From: Pseudoxanthobacter soli DSM 19599
Lineage (GTDB): Bacteria; Pseudomonadota; Alphaproteobacteria; Rhizobiales; Segnochrobactraceae
NCBI RefSeq assembly: GCF_900148505.1
Contig: NZ_FRXO01000011.1
Span: 62,001 to 126,000, forward strand
Length of the DNA stretch: 64,000 bases
Reading direction: 5' to 3'
The notes beneath the pieces were generated by a model, which saw only the letters and a list, made by a program, of their open reading frames with translations, had not been told where the DNA came from and did no database searches. The stretch's first letter is position 1; each line of letters starts with the position of its first letter. Shown in pieces: positions 53,330-62,000 of this stretch. Position numbers and translations under genes: made by a program.

Positions 53330-53343
53330 TTGATTCAGGTCAA
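53330..53343 (+). promoter_or_regulatory. FNR/FixK-type box upstream of ompW
   Basis: TTGATTCAGGTCAA fits the TTGAT-N4-ATCAA/GTCAA consensus of FNR, FnrL and FixK proteins with one deviation. It is 71 bases before the ompW start, a distance compatible with activation. The rest of the 262-base spacer after glnT contains no gene. Confidence 0.6.
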
Positions 53344-53413
53344 TTGGCGGACGAGGCCAAGGCATCACCCTCCGGCTTGCAAATCACGACTCGCCTGAGG
53401 AGAGGCCGGCTTT

Positions 53414-54115
53414 ATGAAAACGATTGTCAGAACTACGGGAGCCCTGCTCGCCGCCGCGGCCGCGGCGTTTCCGCTCCTGAGCCAGCCGGCTTCCGCCGCC
53501 GATATCGCGGCCACCGTGGAGCCGACGCCGCCGCCGGTCGTGGCGGTGCCCGCCAAGCCGAGCCCGTGGCAGATCCGCCTTCGCGCTCTCGGCGTCGTCA
53601 CCGAGAACAGCGGCTCCGTCGTTGGCGTGAAGGGCTCCGACCTGTCCTATTCGGATACGGTCACGCCCGAGCTCGACATCACTTATTTCTTCACCGACAA
53701 CATCGCTGCCGAACTCATCCTCGGCACGACGACGGCGAACATCAACGGATCGGGCTCACTTTCGAGCCTCGGCACCATCGCGAAGACCTGGGTGCTGCCG
53801 CCGACCCTGACGCTGCAATATCACTTCACGAATTTCGGCAAGTTCAAGCCCTATGTCGGTGCCGGCATCAACTATACCATCTTCTACAACCAGAAGGCGG
53901 AGAGTGCTGACAGCATCCGGGTGAAGAACACGTTCGGCGCGGCCCTCCAAGTCGGCTTCGACTATATGTTCGACCAGCACTGGGGCGTCAATCTCGACGT
54001 CAAGAAGCTGTTCCTGGAGCCGCGGTTCGACGTCACCGTCGGCGGCGCGCCGCTGACCGGCACGGCGAAGCTCAACCCCTGGCTGATCGGCGCAGGCGTC
54101 ACCTACCGCTTCTGA
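53414..54115 (+). CDS. ompW: OmpW family outer membrane protein
   Basis: A 233-residue eight-stranded beta-barrel. Residues 1-29 form a signal peptide ending ASAAD; after a proline-rich linker, WQIRLRALGVV starts the barrel and it ends in GVTYRF with the terminal phenylalanine needed for outer-membrane insertion. LTLQYHF and FKPYVGAGINYT are typical OmpW strands. OmpW proteins pass small hydrophobic molecules and are often oxygen-regulated, in line with the FNR-type box upstream. It stands alone with a terminator behind it. Confidence 0.93.
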   Translation: MKTIVRTTGALLAAAAAAFPLLSQPASAADIAATVEPTPPPVVAVPAKPSPWQIRLRALGVVTENSGSVVGVKGSDLSYSDTVTPELDITYFFTDNIAAELILGTTTANINGSGSLSSLGTIAKTWVLPPTLTLQYHFTNFGKFKPYVGAGINYTIFYNQKAESADSIRVKNTFGAALQVGFDYMFDQHWGVNLDVKKLFLEPRFDVTVGGAPLTGTAKLNPWLIGAGVTYRF

Positions 54116-54156
54116 TCCCGCAGCCGGGATTGCTGGCCGGGATGGCCGGACGGAAC

Positions 54157-54187
54157 GAGGGCGGCGGACGCAAACTCCGCCGCCCTC
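54157..54187 (+). terminator. Rho-independent-like terminator after ompW
   Basis: Twelve-base arms GAGGGCGGCGGA and TCCGCCGCCCTC with a seven-base loop, followed by TTCGTTTG, stand 42 bases behind the ompW stop. Confidence 0.75.
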
Positions 54188-54265
54188 TTCGTTTGTCCGC
54201 GACTTGCGGCTGCGGTGGTGCTCCACGCGAAGCACAGCGGGCGGCATCTTGCGCGATCACCATCA

Positions 54266-54297
54266 ATAATTGCATATGATCGCAGTCTCACAATTAT
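54266..54297 (+). promoter_or_regulatory. Inverted repeat upstream of the subtilase gene
   Basis: ATAATTG (54266-54272) and CAATTAT (54291-54297) form a symmetric pair 18 bases apart in an AT-rich patch, ending 30 bases before the GTG start at 54327. The position suits an operator at the promoter of the 54-62 kb cluster. The regulator is unknown. Confidence 0.45.
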
Positions 54298-54326
54298 AAG
54301 ATTGCATTCTGCCATGGAGGGTCGGC

Positions 54327-55094
54327 GTGGCGGATATCCGGGTACCGGTCATCTGCGTCGTCGACACGGCAATCGAGGCGGCCGCGTTTCCGCCTGGAAC
54401 CGTCATCGAGAGCATGGATTTCGGCTGTGACTGCCCGCCTGCGGGCCCGCCTCAGGCTGCAATGCACGGCAATCTCGTCGCCGCAACGGCGCTCGCCGAA
54501 TGCCCTGGCGCCCGGCTTGTGGCCGTGAGGCTGATGGACGCCGCCGGCTGGGTTCAGCAAGAAGAGCGGCTCGAAGCGGCGTTAGAATGGATCGCCCGTC
54601 ACGCCGACGATCTCGGCATTACGGTCATCTGCGCCGCGCTCGCCGACATGAGTCATCTGCGCAGCGACGCTTCGTTTCGCGATAGCGGGCTCTGCCGGGT
54701 CATCGCCGAGCTACGCCTGCGCGGAATCGCGACCGTGATGCCGGCCGGCAACTGGCAGGTGCGGTTCCATGCGGCGAACCCGGAGGGCATGGCTTGGCCG
54801 GCGATCCTGCGTGAGGTGATCAGCGTCGGTGCACTCGATCCGGATGCTGAAAGTCCCGAGCCGCACCGCTACAGCCAGCGGCTCCGCCGGCGTCCCGACA
54901 CGGGCTGCGGCACCACCCTGTTCTCCAGACCCGGCCCGCCGGGCGACACGAGCGGTGCATCCGCCGTCGTCGCCGGCCGTATTGCAGCGATCCGTCATAG
55001 CGCGCCTTCGGCAACGGTCGCTGAGATGCTCTCGCGACTGACATCCGGTGCCGACGCCGTGATGGAGGACATTCCCACACTGCCGAGCCGATAG
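54327..55094 (+). CDS. Small subtilisin-like (S8 family) serine protease
   Basis: A 255-residue protein with the order of a subtilase catalytic triad: Asp13 in VVDTA, His47 in MHGNLVA and Ser209 in DTSGASAVVAG (compare the subtilisin GTSMATPHVAG). Asn142 in PAGN is a likely oxyanion residue. It has neither signal peptide nor propeptide and is shorter than secreted subtilases, so it probably acts in the cytoplasm on a specific partner. The GTG at 54327 follows GGAGGG. It is the first gene of a co-directional set with tail-collar-like and large uncharacterised proteins and may mature one of them; that role is inference. Confidence 0.75.
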   Translation: MADIRVPVICVVDTAIEAAAFPPGTVIESMDFGCDCPPAGPPQAAMHGNLVAATALAECPGARLVAVRLMDAAGWVQQEERLEAALEWIARHADDLGITVICAALADMSHLRSDASFRDSGLCRVIAELRLRGIATVMPAGNWQVRFHAANPEGMAWPAILREVISVGALDPDAESPEPHRYSQRLRRRPDTGCGTTLFSRPGPPGDTSGASAVVAGRIAAIRHSAPSATVAEMLSRLTSGADAVMEDIPTLPSR

Positions 55095-55427
55095 CCCTGC
55101 AGCCTATCGCCTTCCCGTCGCCAAATTGGCTTGCTCGACGCAGCCAGCGGTTGACACGCGCCGTAACATTCACCTAGAGTTACATTAACAGCAAATAAAA
55201 ACTTTAAGTTGCATTCACCCTCACGCCGAACCGCATCCCTGCAAATTCCATGTCTCGATATCGGATGAGGTCATTGCCCTTGGCATCATCGATCCTTGCG
55301 AGCTCGACCGGAGAAAGGCGCATAATCAAAATATAATGTATTAATATAATATTAACTCGTATTAATGTGTCCGTTCGGTGAACGTGCAGCTTATATCCTG
55401 AATACGAAGTCATAACAGGAGGATTAA
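55095..55427. promoter_or_regulatory. AT-rich leader upstream of the tail-collar gene
   Basis: The spacer becomes strikingly AT-rich towards 55420. A TTGACA at 55151-55156 with TAGAGT at 55175-55180 (18-base gap) could be a promoter. A short palindrome CGTTCGGTGAACG lies near 55372. A perfect AGGAGGATTAA precedes the ATG. A minus-strand frame across 55204-55449 has no recognisable product and is not called. Confidence 0.45.
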
Positions 55428-56138
55428 ATGGACGTTTATACAGGAACAATATTGATTGTCGGATATGACTGGGCTCCCCGAAATTTCTTGAGCTGTGAAG
55501 GCCAGGTGCTACCCGTAAACCAGTATCAGGCCCTTTATTCTCTGATCGGCTCGATATACGGCGGTGACCAGAACACCAAATTTAACTTGCCCAATTTGAT
55601 CGGCCGCGCACCGATCGGGAAGTTGCAATCCAAATCATCGAAATATCCGATCGGAACTGAAGTCGGCGCGTCCGATGTCATGCTGACAAATAAGAATATT
55701 CCGCCCCACGTGCACGATGTATCATTCGAACCGTCGATGGGGAAGCAGGACGTGACAATCCCTGGATCGACAGGAAAAATAAAAATTGAGGCGAAAGTCG
55801 ACCTCAATGCGGCGGCTGCGCCGTCGAAGGCAATGACCTTCTCTCACGGAGAGACGGTTTATCTCACCAACGCTATCGCAAACAGTGGCTCAAACATATT
55901 GCGTGGTCCCTATACCCTTACCGCGCCGGCGGACACTGCGAAGGCCAAGATGCCGGTCGTCGTAGACTATTCGGGGTCTCCCGCCACCCCTGACACCACA
56001 GTTTCGGTCGATACCATCACCGGCGGCAAAGTGACGATGAAGCCTTCCGGCGAAGGTGCGGCTTTTTCCGTCATGCAGCCGTCCCTCGCGCTCAACTTCG
56101 TCATGGCGGTGCAGGGGTTTTATCCGGAAAGGCCATGA
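55428..56138 (+). CDS. Phage tail collar domain protein (microcystin-dependent protein MdpB-like)
   Basis: A 236-residue protein. Residues 4-62 are a tail-collar domain in its usual order: TGTILIVGYDWAPRNF, CEGQVLPVNQYQALYSLIG, YGGD and FNLPNLIGRAPIG. Residues 90-94 (PPHVH) match the conserved P-H-x-H after the collar. The C-terminal part is beta-rich and ends LNFVMAVQGFYPERP, the family end. Such proteins form trimeric fibre-like structures in phage tails and in stand-alone bacterial clusters. Base composition is AT-richer than its neighbours, suggesting a separate origin. The stop overlaps the next start (ATGA). Confidence 0.88.
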   Translation: MDVYTGTILIVGYDWAPRNFLSCEGQVLPVNQYQALYSLIGSIYGGDQNTKFNLPNLIGRAPIGKLQSKSSKYPIGTEVGASDVMLTNKNIPPHVHDVSFEPSMGKQDVTIPGSTGKIKIEAKVDLNAAAAPSKAMTFSHGETVYLTNAIANSGSNILRGPYTLTAPADTAKAKMPVVVDYSGSPATPDTTVSVDTITGGKVTMKPSGEGAAFSVMQPSLALNFVMAVQGFYPERP

Positions 56139-56467
56139 TAACAGCCCCGGATCTCGAAGAACTGTCTTCCGAATATTTCACGCCGCTTCTCGGCTCCACC
56201 TTCGCACTCGAAGGCGAGGATGGCACGGTCATCTCCACGCGGCTGCTGTCGTGCGTGGAAAGCGTTGCCAGCACTATGCCGGGTTCGCCTCGCAGGGCGT
56301 TCACCTTGATCCTGGAGGCGACGGGCGCAGTGGCGGCAACGCTGCGGGGTGGCTCGTTCCTGCTGCAGCACGACGCGATGGGAACGATCGGGCCGCTCTA
56401 TGTCGAGCGCATCCTGTCGGTGACCGCCGGGACGCGTCTCCCGGCGTTCCAGGTGATCTTCAACTGA
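56135..56467 (+). CDS. Small DUF6916-like protein
   Basis: A 110-residue protein translationally coupled to the collar gene (ATGA overlap). It begins LEELSSEYFTPLLGSTFAL and ends LYVERILSVTAGTRLPAFQVIFN, with a central RRAFTLILEA strand and LRGGSFLLQHDAMG. This pattern is that of the DUF6916 family, which I recall as commonly next to tail-collar/Mdp proteins. Function unknown; tight coupling suggests a partner or chaperone of the collar protein. Confidence 0.7.
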   Translation: MITAPDLEELSSEYFTPLLGSTFALEGEDGTVISTRLLSCVESVASTMPGSPRRAFTLILEATGAVAATLRGGSFLLQHDAMGTIGPLYVERILSVTAGTRLPAFQVIFN

Positions 56468-56519
56468 GCCGCCGCGAGTAAGTGCGCCACGGACGTACCA
56501 CCTCACCTCGGAGTTCTCC

Positions 56520-57062
56520 ATGGGCAGGCTGAAAGGATCCCTTCGCTTTCCAGGGGGCGTGGAACTGCGCTTCGCTACCCCGGCCGACGAGGCGTTCCTC
56601 ATTGATCTCTTCATCTCGTCCCGACCCTGGCTGTCCTGGGTGGATGGGGAGAAGGACTTCATCCGCGCGCTCTACGAACAGCAATACACGGTGACGCGTT
56701 CGGGGCAGGAAACAGTTTACCCCGAGCATCTCGACTTCGTCATCGAGACGACCGGCGTTGCCGTCGGCCGGCTGATCGTCGACCTCGGCTATGGCGACTG
56801 GCGTATTGCAGAACTCCATGTCGCCGTGGCGGCACGCGGGCGAGGGATTGGGTCCAACGTGATACGCGGTCTTCAGGCGGCGGCCGGCAAGTGCAAGCTG
56901 CCACTGACTCTTTCGACGCCAATTATGGGATCAAATGGATATGGCATCTACAGCCATCTGGGCTTTCAGGTGACGGCGGTGACGCCGCCGAGCCTGCAGA
57001 TGGCGTGGTTGCCTGCCAGCCACCCGCAGGCCAATCCGTCCGAGGTTGCGGCGGCGTCCTGA
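56520..57062 (+). CDS. GNAT family N-acetyltransferase
   Basis: A 180-residue acetyltransferase with ELRFATPADEAFL at the start of the fold, the beta strand RIAELHVAVAARGRGIGSNVI carrying the acetyl-CoA loop (RGRGIG), and a C-terminal GYGIYSHLGFQV. GGAG precedes the ATG. The same kind of GNAT protein is often seen beside collar/DUF6916 pairs. It may modify a component of this cluster; its target is unknown. Confidence 0.85.
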   Translation: MGRLKGSLRFPGGVELRFATPADEAFLIDLFISSRPWLSWVDGEKDFIRALYEQQYTVTRSGQETVYPEHLDFVIETTGVAVGRLIVDLGYGDWRIAELHVAVAARGRGIGSNVIRGLQAAAGKCKLPLTLSTPIMGSNGYGIYSHLGFQVTAVTPPSLQMAWLPASHPQANPSEVAAAS

Positions 57063-57191
57063 CCCGAACAACGGCGCCGATCCGCTTCACGCTCGTCGCG
57101 CGCGGCGAGCGAACGCCTCAACGTGCCTCATCGCAACATGAACGGGTGCATTCGGGGGGCATTGCCCCCGAAAGATCCTCCGGGAGAACCG

Positions 57192-58898
57192 ATGTCCTCG
57201 CACGCTCAATTCACCGAAACCGAGAACAGGCTCGCCGATTTCGACATGGCCCTGTCCATCTCGGAGAAGGCCATCAACCATCAGATGCAGGAGGCATGGA
57301 GCCTTTGGTTGAGGCGCAAGGACGGTGCCCGCCTCGACCGCATCTCCCTCAACCCGCCGAACAGGAAGGGGAGCCCGTCGCGAACGGTTCTCGACGCCGT
57401 GCTGGGCGCCCCACGGATTTCGCTCTTCGTACCGATGGGCGGGCCGAACGATGTCCGGGTGAGCTTCCCGATCATCTCCGGCACGCTGCAATATCTGGAC
57501 GAGGACGATCCGGTTGTCGAAAAGATCGACAACTGGCTCGTCACATTCCTCACCGTGGTCGACCGGAAGGTCGTCAGCCGCGACGAACTCTATCGCCAGG
57601 ACCAGTCCTCGGCCCGCCGGGTCGACGAGATCATTGCACGGCATGGCCTCGGCGAAGGCGCCTTCTCGATCGAATGCCTTTTCCTGACTCTGACCGCGGC
57701 GGACATGATCCGCTCGCGCTCGATCGAGCCCGATCCCGAGAAACTCTCCGAGGACCAGCGCCGGAATCCGCCGACGATTGCGACGGCGACCCAGTCGAAG
57801 CTGGCGGACTGTCTCGCCCACATGTTCACCGAGGCAGCGGCCGAGAAACGCAAGTTCATTCTCGGCACCAGCGTGCATCCCCGTGCGCTCGAGCGTGCGC
57901 CGACCTTCACCCTCAAGGATTACCTGTTCAAGGTGACGCGGACCGCCGCCATGCATGGAGCGGCGGAGGTGGCATCCTCGCCCCCAAACACCCTCGACTA
58001 TCTCGGCGTGTTCTTCTCCGGCAAGTCGCTGCCAGCGACCGTCGGCGAGGCCGACAACGCGCGCGCCAGGCTTGGGCCTTGGCTTCCCGCGGAGCGTACC
58101 AGCGGGCGTACTGCGATGGTCGCCGGCGTGATGGCGGTGCGCGGCGAGATGGTCAATGGCCACTTCAGCGATAGTCTGCGCAGTGGCTTCGGCGCCGAGT
58201 ACACCCGGATGAACGCGGACAATGCCGCTCGCCGGGCGCAAGGCGAGGTTCTCCATCCGGAAACGGAGTTGCCGCATCCCGAAGCGGAACTGCTGAACGG
58301 CATGACGGTCGGGCTCGCCGGAAGCGCGATCACCATCACCAACCAAAAGACCTTCCGGTGGACCGACAAGACGGGCGACGAGGACAAGAACCTCCATCTC
58401 GAGAAGCATCTGCGACTGACGCTCTCGCCGAAAGCGGGGGCCGGCTACGACGTCGACGGTGAGTTGAAGGTCATGCTCAACCGCGAACGTGTCATGTCGA
58501 TCCGCAATTCCAGGGCGAAGGCCACATCGACGGCGAAGCTCACGGGAACCGTCGCCTTCGAGGTCGGCGGCGGTGCGATCTTCTGCAACATCGTTCCACG
58601 CGTGTCCGTTCAGTTCGCCACCCCTGTCGCAGAGACCACAGCCGACGAAAACTGGTTTGCGCGCACATTCACCAACAACGAGTGGGACCGCCAGGAAGCC
58701 GGCGGTTACACGCGGGATTCCCGCTCCGCGATCGAACTGATGCTGAAGCGGTCGATAGAGAAGCTGAATGTGGGCCTGGACAAGTTCGCCTTCATCCCGC
58801 CTGGCGAGGAGGTCTTCACGTTCTCGTCCCCACGCTTCACGCGGGCCGGCGACCTCATGCTCGACGTGATCTACAAGGCGACCAAGCTGATGAAATGA
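57192..58898 (+). CDS. Uncharacterised 568-residue protein, possibly P47/TULIP-like
   Basis: The ATG at 57192 follows GGGAGAA and is preferred to an earlier in-frame start at 57123. The N-terminal FDMALSISEKAINHQM (residues 17-32) recalls the opening of P47/OrfX-type TULIP proteins, in which a strand is followed by a helix with a conserved N. The rest alternates beta-rich stretches (VRVSFPIISGTLQYLDED, TAKLTGTVAFEVGGG) and helices, ending FTFSSPRFTRAGDLMLDVIYK, again like the closing sheet of lipid-binding TULIP folds. No signal peptide, transmembrane segment or enzyme motif is seen. The P47 link is a pattern-based guess; otherwise unknown. It lies just before the 1184-residue protein. Confidence 0.7.
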   Translation: MSSHAQFTETENRLADFDMALSISEKAINHQMQEAWSLWLRRKDGARLDRISLNPPNRKGSPSRTVLDAVLGAPRISLFVPMGGPNDVRVSFPIISGTLQYLDEDDPVVEKIDNWLVTFLTVVDRKVVSRDELYRQDQSSARRVDEIIARHGLGEGAFSIECLFLTLTAADMIRSRSIEPDPEKLSEDQRRNPPTIATATQSKLADCLAHMFTEAAAEKRKFILGTSVHPRALERAPTFTLKDYLFKVTRTAAMHGAAEVASSPPNTLDYLGVFFSGKSLPATVGEADNARARLGPWLPAERTSGRTAMVAGVMAVRGEMVNGHFSDSLRSGFGAEYTRMNADNAARRAQGEVLHPETELPHPEAELLNGMTVGLAGSAITITNQKTFRWTDKTGDEDKNLHLEKHLRLTLSPKAGAGYDVDGELKVMLNRERVMSIRNSRAKATSTAKLTGTVAFEVGGGAIFCNIVPRVSVQFATPVAETTADENWFARTFTNNEWDRQEAGGYTRDSRSAIELMLKRSIEKLNVGLDKFAFIPPGEEVFTFSSPRFTRAGDLMLDVIYKATKLMK

Positions 58899-59074
58899 GG
58901 CGGTCCCGCGAGGCCGCCAAGTTGTGGCGGCAGTTCCGCGGGGTTCGCGCCCTTTGCATCGAGCCCGGCTCCACGCGCCTAGTCCGTGGAGACGGCTACC
59001 TGTTTCACATTGGTTGAGCGCGTTCCCGCCGTCCGGCTCGGCCCTCCGGCGGATCATGCTCAGGGGAGCACGCC

Positions 59075-62000
59075 ATGCAGCCTTCGAACACCACCCGCTT
59101 CGAAGCGGTCGATACCGACGGCAAACCGATGCAGTTCACGGTCGGCACGGAAATCATGGACTATATCGAACCGGCCCGAACCTTCGGCCGGGAAGACTTG
59201 GCCGATCTTTCGGCCAAGGGACGGTTTCAGCCCCGCGTCATTGCCATTCCCGATCAGCGGCAGCAGCCGCTCGCGCCGATGGTGCTGACCCTGGGCAATC
59301 GCAACAGGCTGTCGCTGGTGCGTCGTACCGCCGGTGGCGCCGCGGAGTCCGCAAGTTGGGAATCCATCGACCTCAGTGCCGGACTGGCCACCATGGCGGA
59401 TGGCCCGGTGCAGGCCTTCGGAGCGGCCTGGACGGAGGACGACCGGATGACGGTCGCGGTCGCGGTCGGAACCGGAGACGGCGGCCGGCAAAGCCATGTG
59501 TTCGTGGCCTACGACCTCGATAGTCGGACGACGGACTGGAGTGCGATCTCCTGGGTCGACTATGGCCGGCGCGGCGGGCTCGCGGTGGATGCCATTCGTG
59601 TGCTGCGCGATGGCCGGGGCGTGTGGACGGTGGTTCTGTCCGCGGGCGACGACAGGCAGAACGCCTATCTCATCCGCAGCGATCTTCCCCGCTCCTTCGC
59701 CGACGGCGCGCTCGTCTTCAGCGTCGCGACCGATCTCGAGCGCATCTCGGATTTCCAGGTCGGAGGGCTGGAGAGGCGCGGCGTGCTGCACGTGCTGGGG
59801 GCCGCCACGCGCCGCGGCGAGGGCACGCTGTTCGCCCGGCCGCTGCCGCTGCTTGTGCAGGCAGGCAACCCCGAAACGACGAGCGTCTACACCTTCCGCT
59901 GCCCCGACGGTGCCAAGGTGCTCGCTCTCGGGCTCGACCGGCCGGCAGTGGGTGCCGATCTCTACATCGGCGGCAACGGTGTCCACCGCATCCCGGCCAC
60001 CCAGTTCCTCTATCAGGAGGACGCCGACATCGAGATGGTGATCTCTCCCTCGATTGCCGATAGGGTGCAGCGGCTTCTGGTGACGGAGTCGCCGGATGGC
60101 GCCGCGACGGCCTGGGCGCTGCTGGAGGATGGCAGGCTTGTGACGGTGCCCCGCGCCGGCCCGAACGCGGATTGGGGAACGCCTCTGGTCCTGCGCGACG
60201 ATGTGGTGGAGATCGCCCCCACTCACGGCGACGGCGCGCTCACGGGCTCGGTGCTGGTGGTCTACGGCCGTGGTCGGGCCGCCCACCTGTGGCGCGACGC
60301 CGCCGGCATCTGGCAGGAGATGGACATCAGCGTCGCCGACCCGCAGGAGGCCGCCGCGATTACCTGCTTCGCGACCAATCTCGGCGTGTGCGACGGTGCC
60401 GGCGTGCCGCTTCCGGCGGTGCGTGTGAGGGTCCGGGCATCCGTGCCGTCCTGCCTCGTCATCAATGGGCGCAGCTATGCCGTCGGCCCGGATCGCGCCG
60501 CGACGGTGACGACCGGCCTCCAGGGCAGCGTCACGATCTTCAACCGCGCAGTTTCGTTCAGTCCGGCAACCTACCGCATCGAAGTCGACGGGCTCGCCGC
60601 CAGCCTCGACATCAATCCCGGCGCTGCGCTTTATAGGCGCTTCGGGACGATCACCGCCGAAGACCTTCGCAAGGCGAAGGACGGAAGCGGCACCGGCTAT
60701 CTCCTCGGCGACGACTATCGTTCGGGGGGCCAGACGGCCGCGGTCGACTCTTTCGTTACAGCGTTGAGGCAGGCTGCCACACTGGCGACGGCCACGGACG
60801 GCGCTGTTCCGGGGGTGCGGCTCGTCAAGGCCGATGCGCCGTTCTCATCAGAGATCTCGGCAGCGGCATTGCCCGACGGCTACGGCTGGGGCGTCGCCGG
60901 AGACGGCAAGGGCGGGTTGCAGACCGTGACGGGGCGGGACGCTGTCCATCTATCGGTTGAGGCCGCCAGCGGAGGCGCTGCGTTCCAGCGTTTGGGAAGC
61001 TCGTTGTCCGACCTGTTCGAAGGACTTTGGAACAACATCAAGGATGCGGTGTCGTTCGTCGTTCGCAAGGTCGGTGACGTCGTCGAATTCGTCTGCACCA
61101 TCGCCGGCAAGGTCAAATCGTTCGTGCTGTCGACCCTGGAGGAGATCGGAGGCTTCTTCAAATGGGCCTGGGGCGGCATCAAGACAGGCGTTGAGAAGGC
61201 GTGGAATTTCCTGAAGTTCCTGTTTGACTGGGACGACATCATCGCAGTCCGGAACAAGCTCGCGGACATGATCGATGCCGATCTCGTGGCAATCCGAAGG
61301 CAGGTCCTGAACCTGAAAACAGTCGTGGGCCCGGCCTTCGACACCGCTCTTTCCGCGATCCGCGCCAAGGGGGCGGAGTTCGGTGTGCGGCCTTCGGACC
61401 GGTCCGTCCTTGCGCCCGGCGCGGGAACGATCGCCCGCGCCCAGAAGCCCGGCGGCGTCAAGGACGAGGTTCTGGGCGGCGGCCCCGGCGCGTGGGTGAT
61501 GGACCAGTTGAGCAGCCTCGGCCGGCAGATCATCGATATCGAACTGCCACCCTCGGACGAGTCCGCCGACATCTTTACCCGTCTCGCAGAGGAGCAACTG
61601 GAGAACCTCGCTGCGCTGAGCAAGGATCTCGGCCGCGACTTCAGCGAGATTTTCGGCGACAGGGGGTTCAGTCTGGCTGATCTCGACGTCGAGAAGATTC
61701 AGAAAATCGTTATCGCCGTTTGCATCCGGATTGCCGAAGCGGCAACGGCTGCAATGAAATCGGTCGTGCTTGCCCTGATCGATGTGCTTGCCGGCCTGAT
61801 TGGCGCGTTCCGCGACATCCTCTTCATGCGGATCAGGGTGCCGTTCATCGCCAAACTGATCAAGCTCGCGACCGGCAAGACCGTCGACGTCTCCGCCCGC
61901 CTCATCGACATCGCGCTGCTGCCGCCGGCGATCCTGACCACGGTGACCTACAAGATCGTGTTTGGGCAGGCGCCGATCGGCGAGGTGGTGAAGGGAACGC

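Noticed and set aside
55204-55449. Minus-strand 81-codon frame in the AT-rich leader of the collar gene
   Set aside because: It overlaps the collar start and ribosome site and matches no family I know; its last 39 codons look somewhat protein-like, so it could be debris, but that is not enough for a call.
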